Part shown: piece after piece, positions 53,231 through 62,075 of the stretch | Layout: each line of letters opens with the position of its first letter | Numbering within the stretch: the stretch's first letter is position 1 | Program-made: the position numbers and the translations under genes | Notes under the pieces: model-generated | What the model saw: the letters and a program-made list of their open reading frames with translations, nothing else | Databases searched by the model: none | What the model was told of the DNA's origin: nothing | DNA from: a bacterium | GTDB lineage: Bacteria > Babelota > Babeliae > Babelales > Babelaceae | Reading direction: 5' to 3' | Assembly (NCBI GenBank): GCA_023428375.1 | Contig: JAEYYR010000001.1 | Span: 1 to 64,000, forward strand | Length of the DNA: 64,000 nt

Positions 53231-54122
53231 ATGTGCCTAATCGAGTTACAGTGTTTCCAATGACTTGTACCAATTTCCAATAACCTCCTTTATGAGAAGT
53301 ATTATCAGGAGTGATATATAAAGTACCTTTCTTAAAAGCAAGTTGTCCATGAGTATTAAATGGTGGATTTTTCACTTGAACATAACCTAATTGAGTTGCA
53401 ACTTCCCGTGCTTCTTTATTAGTTATATGGTGATCTGGATCACGCCTATTAAATCTTTCGTTATCGTTATTTTTAAAAGCATCATTCGGATCGTCGGGTG
53501 GTCGCCCAGCTCCGCCTGAAGCCAGACGGAATTCATTATCATTTTTATTGTGTTCAATCTGCTTTTTCTTTTTATGTTCTCGGAACGCATCAATTCCTAA
53601 ATAAGTCATGCAGGTAGCCAATACCCCAGATGATACAATAAGCGGAATTATAGATTCTGTGGCGGTAGCCACAAACACAATCGGTACAAAATTATGCACA
53701 AGAGCATTATATTCAGTTATATAGAAATTATGAAAATCAGCTACACATAATACTATAAGTTCTTCGACCGAAGATGGTATTATTCTTGTAATATCTGTTT
53801 GTCGAGAAGTATATTCGCATTCAAAAATTTCTTGGATTGGAACCCATTTTTTCAAACTAGAAATATAAATCAGTTGATTATGACCAATATTAACAGCACT
53901 TGATGAAAAATATGTTATATAGGAAATTCTTTTAATTCTTGAAATAGAAATAATTGGTCGAACATGTTGTCTGTCTGTTTTTGCATCATAACAAACAACA
54001 AGGTCATTAATTTTCAATGATCCTATAGCGCAATAACCTGTAGGCACTTTTACTAATGTTTCCGGAGAAAAGCCTTCTCCATGACTAAGAAAGCATACTA
54101 TTAATAAAAATAGAAAAGTCAT
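53196..54122 (-). CDS. Exported Hint-domain polymorphic toxin with Ntox21-like C-terminus
   Basis: A 308-aa product. Order: signal peptide (1 to about 14); Hint-like domain (about 16-146: FSPETLVKVPTGYCAIGSL, IGHNQLIYIS, ending ALVHNF); one hydrophobic helix (148-172); a polar linker; and a C-terminal toxin (about 235-308: EAREVATQLGYVQV, THGQLAFKKGTLYITPD, SHKGGYWKL, GTYDQSLKRKIGA) that resembles the Ntox21 RNase-type toxins. Residue 17, where Hint domains carry the catalytic Cys before the F, is Gly. Immunity-like genes follow directly. It likely kills competitors or acts on the host. Confidence 0.75.
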   Translation of the reverse strand: MTFLFLLIVCFLSHGEGFSPETLVKVPTGYCAIGSLKINDLVVCYDAKTDRQHVRPIISISRIKRISYITYFSSSAVNIGHNQLIYISSLKKWVPIQEIFECEYTSRQTDITRIIPSSVEELIVLCVADFHNFYITEYNALVHNFVPIVFVATATESIIPLIVSSGVLATCMTYLGIDAFREHKKKKQIEHNKNDNEFRLASGGAGRPPDDPNDAFKNNDNERFNRRDPDHHITNKEAREVATQLGYVQVKNPPFNTHGQLAFKKGTLYITPDNTSHKGGYWKLVQVIGNTVTRLGTYDQSLKRKIGA

Positions 54123-54192
54123 ATTTCACCATAAACAACGAAAAGACCATACTATATTAATAAATTTATGCAATTATTTTTTAATGACGGGC

Positions 54193-54220
54193 TATGGACG
54201 ACTTAACCTCGTCGTCCATA
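54193..54220. repeat. Perfect inverted repeat after the MshEN gene
   Basis: Ten-base arms TATGGACGAC/GTCGTCCATA flank an eight-base loop, five bases after the stop codon at 54225. It could terminate that minus-strand gene, but no T run follows on that strand. Confidence 0.6.
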
Positions 54221-54224
54221 ATCT

Positions 54225-54761
54225 TTACTCTTTTAATATTTTATCTTCTTGAATGATTTTATCTTCTTCTTTACGTTCAGGATTATTTTCTGACAAATCT
54301 AATTCTATTTCAAACAATGGCTTATCATAAAATTCTTTTACCATATCATCAATATCTCGTGCTAACCCAACAAAAAAGGTAATGTCATAGGAAACATATT
54401 GCCCGATAATGGAGAGCAATTCTGCATTGGCTGGATCACTTGCAACTATAATAAGCACTTCGCCCTCACGCTCGTAGGGAATAAAACCATTACGAAGCAT
54501 GACATCTTTGGGAAACAGAGTTACTAAGTAGTGTTCAAAAAAATAACCGGCAACATCGACAGCCGGCACATTAAAAACCACCGCTAATGCATTTAAAACA
54601 TCATCTTTAGTTACTATGCCTTCATCTAATAAAAAATATTCAAAACGAGCTTCTGCGCGCTCAACATATCTTTTTTTTAAATTCACTGCATCTTCATGCT
54701 TTAATGCACCTTGTTTTTCAAGCACGGTACATAATGCATCCACAAAATCTTGATATGCCAT
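54225..54761 (-). CDS. Stand-alone MshEN/GspE N-terminal domain protein
   Basis: The ATG at 54761 is chosen (AAAGGAGTTCAT upstream); the frame runs back to 54932 without a ribosome site. The 178-aa product looks like the N-terminal domain of type II secretion/type IV pilus ATPases: FEYFLLDEGIVTKDDVLNAL, then VFNVPAVDV, LVTLFPKDVMLRNGFIPYER and LIIVASDPAN. No Walker ATPase follows. MshEN domains bind cyclic di-GMP in some proteins; whether this one does is not known. It ends in a charged tail (KIIQEDKILKE). Confidence 0.7.
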   Translation of the reverse strand: MAYQDFVDALCTVLEKQGALKHEDAVNLKKRYVERAEARFEYFLLDEGIVTKDDVLNALAVVFNVPAVDVAGYFFEHYLVTLFPKDVMLRNGFIPYEREGEVLIIVASDPANAELLSIIGQYVSYDITFFVGLARDIDDMVKEFYDKPLFEIELDLSENNPERKEEDKIIQEDKILKE

Positions 54762-54816
54762 ATGAACTCCTTTTGTGTCATACTGTATACGATCAATAGC
54801 ATAAAAAGGAAGAGCC

Positions 54817-55824
54817 GTGATCATCCGCATTGTAGTACTATTTGATAGTGTTACTAATTCCGTCTTTGAAGGGCAAACATTACAATTGCTTGTAAAAACT
54901 GCACACGAATACACAAAAACTATTATTGTCACTTTTGAAAAACAGTTACCATCCCCTGAGATTATACAGACAATAAGTGCTCATGGGTTTGAATGCATTA
55001 TTAAAAAGAAACTCCCCTTCATAGTGCAAGAACAATTGTTACTCCACAGTTGGTGGTTGAAGAGGTTTTTAAAAAAAATAGGTTCTCATTTTATTTTGGC
55101 GCGCGGACCTCACGCTGGTTATATTGCCCTTAAGGCAAGAACTGACCAAACAAATCATATCCTGGTTCAAGCTCGGGGGTTGTGCGCGGAAGAATATACC
55201 TATTTTCATACCAAACAAAACTTTATACAAAAAGTGCGCTATCACTTAATGAAACGGCTAGAACGATATGTGTATGGTTATAAAGTGGCAGATTATACCA
55301 TTGAAGCTGTCAGCAAAGCATTAAAAGAATATTTAATCGAAGAATTTTTCTCAAATGCCTATCAAATTAGCATCGCTGACCAAGACATCCCGAAAATAAT
55401 AGATCACGCAAGCAAGATCAGCTGGCGAAAGAACATCAGAGAAGAACTTAAGCTTGCTCTTGATCAAGAGGTATACTGTTACAGTGGTTCGGCAAAACCT
55501 TGGCAATGCGCGCATGAGTCAATTGAATATTTTAGACTGCTGCATGAAAAAAATAATAACATTCATTTGTTAATTATATCTCAAGATAAAAATACCTTCC
55601 TTCAACTCTGTCAAAAGCATCTTCCAGCAAACTCTTACACAATTAAAACCGCATCATCAAAAAACATTTATCATTATCTTGCAGCGGCTGATTATGGGAT
55701 AATATTAAGAAAACCTCATGTTATAAATTGGGTTTCAAGGCCAACAAAGTGGTTGGAATATAAAGCAGCTGGCTTACAAATTATACATAATCAGACGATT
55801 GCATGCCTGGTTGAAGATCTTTAA
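54817..55824 (+). CDS. Glycosyltransferase-like protein (GT-B fold)
   Basis: A 335-aa protein with a GTG start at 54817 (AAGGAAGAGCC upstream). The layout is a GT-B glycosyltransferase of the family-1/family-4 type: N-terminal Rossmann half (VVLFDSVTNSVFEGQT), then YTIEAVSKALKEYLIEE, EVYCYSGSAKPWQCAHESIEYF and the C-terminal ADYGIILRKPHVINWVSRPTK (in parts) for the sugar nucleotide. The product and acceptor are unknown. It is divergent from the MshEN gene and its 3' end overlaps the convergent kinase-like gene by 44 bases. Confidence 0.75.
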   Translation: MIIRIVVLFDSVTNSVFEGQTLQLLVKTAHEYTKTIIVTFEKQLPSPEIIQTISAHGFECIIKKKLPFIVQEQLLLHSWWLKRFLKKIGSHFILARGPHAGYIALKARTDQTNHILVQARGLCAEEYTYFHTKQNFIQKVRYHLMKRLERYVYGYKVADYTIEAVSKALKEYLIEEFFSNAYQISIADQDIPKIIDHASKISWRKNIREELKLALDQEVYCYSGSAKPWQCAHESIEYFRLLHEKNNNIHLLIISQDKNTFLQLCQKHLPANSYTIKTASSKNIYHYLAAADYGIILRKPHVINWVSRPTKWLEYKAAGLQIIHNQTIACLVEDL

Positions 55825-56443
55825 AGCGTCTTTGAGAGATGGGACTTGAAACATACTCCATTAATTTTCTTTGTGACGCATAGGAAAATGAATATCCACC
55901 ATCCATGAAGCTTTGATGACTATCCAAAATCGATTCGGCTGTTGCTTCTAAAATATCTGATTTATACAGAAGCTGAGTGTCGATAAACCATACCATCTTT
56001 TTATTATCAATGAGCATGTTTCGTTGCGAAAAATCAGATATGCCAGAATTTAAAGATATATCGACAAGTTGTTCCATCAAAACATCAGATATATCTGTTA
56101 AATAATTACCTTTGATTGCGCGAGAAACCACATACGATTGGTCAAATTTTAATTGCCCATTTTTATCAAAAGCTGGGACTAAAAATTTTTTTGGTATTCC
56201 AAACTGTTTATAATGCGACTGTGCGATAAATTTTTTTAATCGTTCTACACCAACTATTCTACTAACATCAGGCTTTATATAGTAATTCTCATACTTTATC
56301 ACTTTATTAGTTTTCATATCTTCTAATTTGCGAATCAACGAATTGGGCGCGTGGTATTTCTGAATAACTTCAGTCGTTAATTCATGTTCCCATGTATGAA
56401 TAAAAAATGTTGCCCAAGAAATGAGCAGGTAATAATTATTCAT
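55781..56443 (-). CDS. Exported compact kinase-like protein, paralogue 1
   Basis: A 220-aa product, last of four in a row, with an N-terminal hydrophobic segment (MNNYYLLISWATFF). The segments YYIKPDVSRIVGVERLKKFI, then SGISDFSQRNMLIDN and FIDTQ recall small-molecule kinases of the APH type: a Lys in a beta strand, Asp-x4-Asn, and an Asp 18 residues after the first Asp, the same spacing as in APH(3')-IIIa. The protein is much shorter than APH. It starts within the last bases of paralogue 2. Kinase activity is only inferred. Confidence 0.65.
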   Translation of the reverse strand: MNNYYLLISWATFFIHTWEHELTTEVIQKYHAPNSLIRKLEDMKTNKVIKYENYYIKPDVSRIVGVERLKKFIAQSHYKQFGIPKKFLVPAFDKNGQLKFDQSYVVSRAIKGNYLTDISDVLMEQLVDISLNSGISDFSQRNMLIDNKKMVWFIDTQLLYKSDILEATAESILDSHQSFMDGGYSFSYASQRKLMEYVSSPISQRRFKDLQPGMQSSDYV

Positions 56444-57098
56444 AACGTTTTATAATATTTTTCAAATACTGAATTGAATCTTCATCCAAATGATAATCAA
56501 GAACTTTGTTGTAAATATTCTGCATGATATGCGATGAAGCTCTATACTCAGGATTTTCATTGAATCGATCTAATTGCGTATCAATGAGCCAATTTTTCCC
56601 ATCATTATCGCGTTTAACATTGGTATAATAAAAATCGACTACGCCACTATTGTTTGCAAAATGTAACAGTTGTTTTATTTGATTAAAATCCCAATGCTTT
56701 GCATATTTTCCAGGAACAATCATCGAGATGACATATGAAGCTTTGAAATCTAACACGCTATTCTTATCAAAAACAGGAACCAAATATTTAGTCGGCAGAC
56801 CAAAATTTGTGTATTGTTCTTGAATAAGTAATTGCTTTAGGGCTCTATGACCAACAATTCGACTTAAATCTCGTTTTAAATAAAGATTCAGGTCTTGTAC
56901 CAACATCGCATCTTCACTGGCGTATTGAACTCCTAAAGATTGTAAGGATTTTAAGACATTTACCGGTGCTTGATATTCCTGTAAAACATCCATTGTAAAG
57001 AAATTTTTACATAATGTTTCTTCAGATATTAGATAATTATTCTCGCAAGTCTTTAAGGAAAAATTACTGAGAATTAAAAAAATATATACATACATCAT
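56436..57098 (-). CDS. Exported compact kinase-like protein, paralogue 2
   Basis: A 220-aa product with signal peptide (MMYVYIFLILSNFSL). It has LYLKRDLSRIVGHRALKQLL with Lys75, the conserved FGLPTKYLVPVFDKN, then VVDFYYTNVKRDNDG with Asp155 and Asn160, and WLIDTQ with Asp173. The spacing of five and 18 residues matches the catalytic loop and DFG-like Asp of APH-type kinases. The start overlaps paralogue 3 by four bases (ATGA). Substrate unknown. Confidence 0.65.
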   Translation of the reverse strand: MMYVYIFLILSNFSLKTCENNYLISEETLCKNFFTMDVLQEYQAPVNVLKSLQSLGVQYASEDAMLVQDLNLYLKRDLSRIVGHRALKQLLIQEQYTNFGLPTKYLVPVFDKNSVLDFKASYVISMIVPGKYAKHWDFNQIKQLLHFANNSGVVDFYYTNVKRDNDGKNWLIDTQLDRFNENPEYRASSHIMQNIYNKVLDYHLDEDSIQYLKNIIKRYE

Positions 57099-57730
57099 GT
57101 ATATCCTTGTGCAAGGAGTTCATTTTGAAATTTTGCCTCTTTCTCTGTCATCCATTTTTTAATTTCTAAAGAGATGGAATATCGCTTGAGAAAGCTGAAA
57201 GCCAACATGAGTGGAATTTGATATGGAATATCATCTCTTTGTAATTCAGTATCGATAATTACTATCCTACCGTCAGAATTGCGCCTTAAATTAGTAAAAT
57301 TAATGTCATAAACCTTAGAATCTTGAACAATGGTCAGAATACTACAAACTTCTTCATCAGACAGATCTTTTATGAGTGAATTTTCTATGTGTAACGATAT
57401 GATACGTGATTTATATATATCTAGGTAACCTCTGCTATTAAATACGGGAAATAAATATTTTACTGGTGTAATGCAATTTTTAATATCCCGCAATGCTATT
57501 GAATCAGCTATACGCTGCAAACCCAGGATACGTGAAATATTTTTTTTCACGTAAAATCCATCATACTTTTGTACATTCTCACTCATAAATATTCCGTTAC
57601 TGTTTTCGATAAAGCGCAGCATATCTACAGGCGGTTGATATTTCTGAATAACGCTGGAAGAAAAATAGGAAGCATAATCTTCTAGAGCTCCTGCTAGTGC
57701 AGGCAAACATATAATGATAATTTTAAACAT
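57095..57730 (-). CDS. Exported compact kinase-like protein, paralogue 3
   Basis: A 211-aa product with signal peptide (MFKIIIICLPALAGALED). It has FYVKKNISRILGLQRIADSI, TPVKYLFPVFNSRG, VYDINFTNLRRNSDG and IIDTEL. Asp-x4-Asn and the second Asp are present with the same spacing as in paralogues 1 and 2. It starts 12 bases after paralogue 4 and is the second gene of the presumed operon. Function inferred only. Confidence 0.65.
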   Translation of the reverse strand: MFKIIIICLPALAGALEDYASYFSSSVIQKYQPPVDMLRFIENSNGIFMSENVQKYDGFYVKKNISRILGLQRIADSIALRDIKNCITPVKYLFPVFNSRGYLDIYKSRIISLHIENSLIKDLSDEEVCSILTIVQDSKVYDINFTNLRRNSDGRIVIIDTELQRDDIPYQIPLMLAFSFLKRYSISLEIKKWMTEKEAKFQNELLAQGYT

Positions 57731-57742
57731 GCATTTTATTTT

Positions 57743-58354
57743 TTATTTGATTATAAGATCTAGGTAGATTTGAGAAATGTCGTGCAAGTGAATTTTAGAT
57801 GATAAAAGCATTTTAGCAACAGAAATTTTAGGATTATTTTGCCAAAAATGTTCATATTCTGTATTTACTATATATATTTTTTCATCATCTATAGATGAAC
57901 GAATAAGATTTTTTGGGTTTATAATACCTAATCCTGTTTTTTCTGCTATATATAATAAATATTTTACCTCAGCATGAATCATTTGCGTTACTGGTTCACC
58001 AACGATTTTGCTTGCTATGACCGCTGAAGAAGCCTGAGCTAAAATTCCATGCCTATCAAAACTTGGAAAAAAGAATTTTTCAACTACTTCAAAGTGGTTT
58101 GCAATATGGGTGTTATTTTTAAGAACTTCTTTGATTCCAGCATTGCCAATTAATCTATCCCATTCATCCCCGGGTTTTAAAAAGCATACACCACAATCTT
58201 TCGTTTGATTAAGCGGGAAAATATTTTTCTTTTCATCCTCAATGAGTCTCTGTAATTCAAGCGGCGGCTTATATTTTTCAATAAATCCACCCGTAAATAT
58301 TTTTTCATTGGCGCAGATGACTGCACCAATGAAGCTTAATAAAATATATATCAT
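57743..58354 (-). CDS. Exported kinase-like protein with altered catalytic residues, paralogue 4
   Basis: A 203-aa product with signal peptide (MIYILLSFIGAVICA). It aligns with the three downstream paralogues (CFLKPGDEWDRLIGNAGIKEVL, VEKFFFPSFDRHG), but the catalytic-loop Asp is Ile (GIINPKN) and the DFG-like Asp is Asn (IVNTEY), with a two-residue insertion between them. If the family is kinase-like, this member would be a pseudoenzyme. It is the first gene of the four and begins two bases after the nupC stop. Confidence 0.65.
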   Translation of the reverse strand: MIYILLSFIGAVICANEKIFTGGFIEKYKPPLELQRLIEDEKKNIFPLNQTKDCGVCFLKPGDEWDRLIGNAGIKEVLKNNTHIANHFEVVEKFFFPSFDRHGILAQASSAVIASKIVGEPVTQMIHAEVKYLLYIAEKTGLGIINPKNLIRSSIDDEKIYIVNTEYEHFWQNNPKISVAKMLLSSKIHLHDISQIYLDLIIK

Positions 58355-58356
58355 GG

Positions 58357-59625
58357 TTATAATAACAATCCGGCAATGAATGCTGAAAGTAAGTTTGCTA
58401 AAGTTCCGCCAAGTACAGCGTATAATCCTAGACGGCTTAGTGTGCCACGCTTAGATGGTGCCAATGCTCCAATACCACCAATTTGAATACCGATGCATGA
58501 AAAATTTGAAAAACCACAGAGCGCGTACGTAAGCAAGGAAACTGCACGTTCAGAAAGTTGCATATTCACCATTTCGCTATAGGCAACCATTTCGTTGATA
58601 GCGACTTTAATACCGATTAAAGAACCTGCTTTGAACATTTCATCACCCTGTAATCCCATCAACCAACCTACAGGTGCACAAATGTAACCAAAGATTTGTT
58701 GCAAGGTTAGGCAAGGAATAGTAACCGCATATTGAAGTAAATCTGCAAATGCCTGTAATTTAATACACCCATATGACAATAATGAGTTTATCATACCAAT
58801 AAGTGCGATGAATGAAATGAGCATTGCTCCAACATTTAAGGCCAATTGTAACCCATCACTGGTGCCAGCTGCCAACGCATCAACAATATTCAGTGCTTGG
58901 CCCTCTGTTTGTACAACAGAAACACCAACTGAGGTGGAAGGTTTTTCTGTTTCTGGATAAAGAATTTTTGCAATAACGATTGTTGCTGGAATTGCCATCA
59001 CACTTGCGCTCAACAAATGTTTTGCTGGGACACCCATTGCTGCATATACCGCTAGAATCGCACCGCTGATGGTACCCATACCACTGACCATTACTACTAA
59101 AATTTCAGAATCAGTTAAATTTTTAATATAGTGACGAATCAATAACGGCGCTTCCGTTTGACCTAAAAAGCTATTTGCAATCGCGCATAATGTTTCTGCA
59201 CCCGAAGTGCCTAAAATAGGTTGTACCAAATAACTTATTGCAAGAACCAAGCGTTGTATAACACCCCAATAAAACATTAATGACATTAATGCACCAAAGA
59301 AAATAATAATTGGTAATACTTTGATACCAAAAATGAATCCCCAAGGACCTGTAGGATTTGCCAATGGACCAAATACAAAACTAATACCAGAATCTGCTGC
59401 AGCATAAATGTTTGCAATTAAATCTGCAATTTTCCCAACAAATGCTTGCCCACCGTTGGTGCATAGCACCAAGTATGCAAGAATGACTTGTAAGAACAAC
59501 CCATTAATCACCAAACGGAATGGAAATGCTTTTTTATTTTTTGAAAATAACCAAGCAACGAGTAGTACAACCGCAATACCAAGAAAATTCATGTAGCGAT
59601 TATATTGTAAAAAATATGACATCAT
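58357..59625 (-). CDS. nupC: Concentrative nucleoside transporter (NupC/CNT family)
   Basis: A 422-aa protein with about 10 membrane helices. CNT signatures are FGALMSLMFYWGVIQRLV, ANSFLGQTEAPLLIRHYI (the QTEAP box) and GMGTISGAILAVYAAMG. It imports nucleosides with protons or sodium. With the two NTT carriers it indicates that the cell takes nucleosides and nucleotides from its surroundings. AAAGGTTTTTCT precedes the ATG. The 238 bases upstream are very AT-rich and show no gene. Confidence 0.93.
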   Translation of the reverse strand: MMSYFLQYNRYMNFLGIAVVLLVAWLFSKNKKAFPFRLVINGLFLQVILAYLVLCTNGGQAFVGKIADLIANIYAAADSGISFVFGPLANPTGPWGFIFGIKVLPIIIFFGALMSLMFYWGVIQRLVLAISYLVQPILGTSGAETLCAIANSFLGQTEAPLLIRHYIKNLTDSEILVVMVSGMGTISGAILAVYAAMGVPAKHLLSASVMAIPATIVIAKILYPETEKPSTSVGVSVVQTEGQALNIVDALAAGTSDGLQLALNVGAMLISFIALIGMINSLLSYGCIKLQAFADLLQYAVTIPCLTLQQIFGYICAPVGWLMGLQGDEMFKAGSLIGIKVAINEMVAYSEMVNMQLSERAVSLLTYALCGFSNFSCIGIQIGGIGALAPSKRGTLSRLGLYAVLGGTLANLLSAFIAGLLL

Positions 59626-59863
59626 AGAAAAACCTTTTTAATAGAACGTCTAAAAAAGGTAGCAAATAAAGCATTTATTATCAAAATAATTTTTTTTATT
59701 TTTAAATAATAGGTAGACTCAATTAAAAGAAAAATATACTTAGATGTTAAGAGAATGTTCTTTTTATTAAAAGGAAACATTTGAAAAACACTTTTCAAAA
59801 CCTTCAATAAAAATTCCAGACATCATACTAAATCGACTTTCTTAAAATTGAATTAGGTTTTAA

Positions 59864-60952
59864 ATGTTATATTTACTGGTGATATTATTTCTAAATCTTC
59901 ACTCCTCAGATGTTTATTGGCGGATTCCGCATGAATATTACACTAAGTTAGATGCTGTTACCAAAGGTGAATTTTATTCACCCGCTCAATGGAAAGATTT
60001 TTCTGAAGTAGAAAGAAAAGGCATTCGAAATATTCTCATTTGTAAGCATGCTGAAGTGCGCTATGCTCCTTTGCACACGATCCAACTTAAGATATTCAAT
60101 TCATTTGTGAAAGATCTTAATGACGCTATTACTTATAGCTTAAAAACAGATTGCGCTTCAGTATCTATAAAAACCGAATCTAATCCTTTATTTTATTGGA
60201 TGCTTGAAACAAATGGAAAATTCTTAACAAGCCCATGTAAGGGCAAATTGAGATATTCTGCATATGACGAAGGGGATTACGTCTATTCAATATCACAAGA
60301 ACAAAAAATCGTAATTCCATTTATAGATGCTACTTATGAAGACAATACTCTTAATGTTCGAACTTTAGAAAAGTATGTATGGGAAAATAATATCCTTTCG
60401 CTCTCAAATTCTGCAGAAAAAATTGATAGTTTCATACCATTAAAAAAAGTTCACAGCATTTGCCCTCTTGAAGCCCGAATATACGATCATTTAGCATATA
60501 TACCTGCATTTGGTAGAACTGATTCTGCGGGTCTATTAATTACTCTGAAAAATGGTATTCAAATGGTTTGGAATCGCAATGAACAACAATTATATCCAGT
60601 AGGCTTTTGTAGACAATTTAATATTGATGAAGATTCGTACGATTATTGTAAAAGGCTTCATGCATATTTTTTTACGATTAATAAACCATCTCAAGCATTT
60701 CAACGATTGTTTTTAAAAAAATTTATTTGGCAAACACCGCAACAGTGGTACTGGAATGAAGTAAGATCACGATTCTTTGCCCGTTTAAAAAATATATGTA
60801 TTGCTGCGGCGTTATGCTGGGGTTTCTGGAGAGGTAATTTATTGTATAAGGATGTCTGCATACAGCAGGAAACATACAACACAGCGCTTGAATCATTTAA
60901 AAATGAATTATTACAAAAAAACATCAAAATTCCTTCAATATTAGGATTGTAG
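59864..60952 (+). CDS. Hypothetical exported, membrane-anchored protein (paralogue 1)
   Basis: A 362-aa product with N-terminal signal peptide (MLYLLVILFLNLHSS) and one C-terminal membrane helix (about 310-326), so most of it would face the periplasm. Shared points with the next gene are ICKHAEVRYAPLHTIQLKIFNS, LKKVHSICPLE, SAGLLITLKNGIQMVWNRNE and PQQWYWNE. No known domain is recognised. It has no clear ribosome site. The next gene starts six bases later. Confidence 0.7.
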   Translation: MLYLLVILFLNLHSSDVYWRIPHEYYTKLDAVTKGEFYSPAQWKDFSEVERKGIRNILICKHAEVRYAPLHTIQLKIFNSFVKDLNDAITYSLKTDCASVSIKTESNPLFYWMLETNGKFLTSPCKGKLRYSAYDEGDYVYSISQEQKIVIPFIDATYEDNTLNVRTLEKYVWENNILSLSNSAEKIDSFIPLKKVHSICPLEARIYDHLAYIPAFGRTDSAGLLITLKNGIQMVWNRNEQQLYPVGFCRQFNIDEDSYDYCKRLHAYFFTINKPSQAFQRLFLKKFIWQTPQQWYWNEVRSRFFARLKNICIAAALCWGFWRGNLLYKDVCIQQETYNTALESFKNELLQKNIKIPSILGL

Positions 60953-60958
60953 GCTTCT

Positions 60959-62038
60959 ATGATCTATACACTATTATTTCTTTTTTTAAATATAGGTGCT
61001 CAGGAACATCTGTGGCAAACAGCACGCACATACGAAGAAAGTTTGAATAATTCAAAAAAAATACCGTTTTATTCGCAAGAAGAATGGAAGAATTTATCAT
61101 TAGAAGATCAAAATACGATTCGCACCGTGCTTGTTTTCAAACATGCGGAAATACGTTATGCGCCACTACATATGTTGAGACTGAAATTATTTAATAGTTA
61201 TGTTGGCAGTCTTAATGCTGATTTATGGCCTCTCAAAAAAAACGGTGTTTTAATAAGTCCTTTGGTTCCAATCAATCCTTTGTATTATTGGAAAATATAT
61301 GTAGATGATAAATTTTTAACAAAACCCGGCGACGGTTATTATGAATATCTATGCGCTAATGATGGTAGCCATACTGATAATATAAGATCTGATATATTTC
61401 CATTAACTATTCCTTATATCGAAACTCATATTGAAGAGCGCAACAAATATACGTTAAAAACGCTTGAAAGCTATACATGGAATGAGAATGTTTTAACGAT
61501 TGGTGGTTCAAGTTGTTATTTACCATTAAAGAACGTACATAGTATTTGCACTTTAGAGAACAGTAATCCTTATCTTGAAATTGTTAATAATCCTAATCGT
61601 TCTGCTGGTTTATTAATCACGCTTAAGAATGGAATGCAAGTGATGTGGAATAGAAATGAAAATCTTCTTTTACCGGTTGGATTTTGCAAACAATATAATC
61701 GAGATATCTATACCTATTGCAATAACTTGCATGATTCACTCTATAAATTAAAAAAACCATCGCAAATACTTGGGCGATTTTCTTTTTCTCATTTTATTTG
61801 GGATACACCCCAAAAATGGTATTGGGATTATAAGAAATCAAGAGTTTACTCCGCGCTTACAATTTTATTTATGACAGGTGGTATGTATTTGTTTCTTAAG
61901 TGTCTATGGAACTATGGCGAGGAACAAGCTCAAATTGAACGAGCAAAAAACTTAGTTGCACTTACAAATTTTGAAAGAGAATTAGCAGATAAAAATATCA
62001 TATTTCCGCAAAGACTCCGAGAGCAAATAAGATTATAA
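60959..62038 (+). CDS. Hypothetical exported, membrane-anchored protein (paralogue 2)
   Basis: A 359-aa product of the same design as its upstream neighbour: signal peptide (MIYTLLFLFLNIGAQ), VFKHAEIRYAPLHMLRLKLFNS, LKNVHSICTLE, SAGLLITLKNGMQVMWNRNE, PQKWYWDY, and a C-terminal membrane helix (about 300-318). It is probably a tandem duplicate in one operon. The sharp conservation of RYAPLH and GLLITLKNG suggests functional surfaces. Function unknown. Confidence 0.7.
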   Translation: MIYTLLFLFLNIGAQEHLWQTARTYEESLNNSKKIPFYSQEEWKNLSLEDQNTIRTVLVFKHAEIRYAPLHMLRLKLFNSYVGSLNADLWPLKKNGVLISPLVPINPLYYWKIYVDDKFLTKPGDGYYEYLCANDGSHTDNIRSDIFPLTIPYIETHIEERNKYTLKTLESYTWNENVLTIGGSSCYLPLKNVHSICTLENSNPYLEIVNNPNRSAGLLITLKNGMQVMWNRNENLLLPVGFCKQYNRDIYTYCNNLHDSLYKLKKPSQILGRFSFSHFIWDTPQKWYWDYKKSRVYSALTILFMTGGMYLFLKCLWNYGEEQAQIERAKNLVALTNFERELADKNIIFPQRLREQIRL

Positions 62039-62075
62039 AAATTCTTACCTGCTCTCGATAAAGAATTTATTGATT

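Noticed and set aside
54762..54932. N-terminal extension of the MshEN gene
   Set aside because: It overlaps the divergent glycosyltransferase start, and the strong ribosome site is at 54761.
62035..62075. Weak hairpin AAATTCTT/AAGAATTT as a terminator
   Set aside because: The stem is all A/T but two pairs, the loop is long and there is no clean T run.
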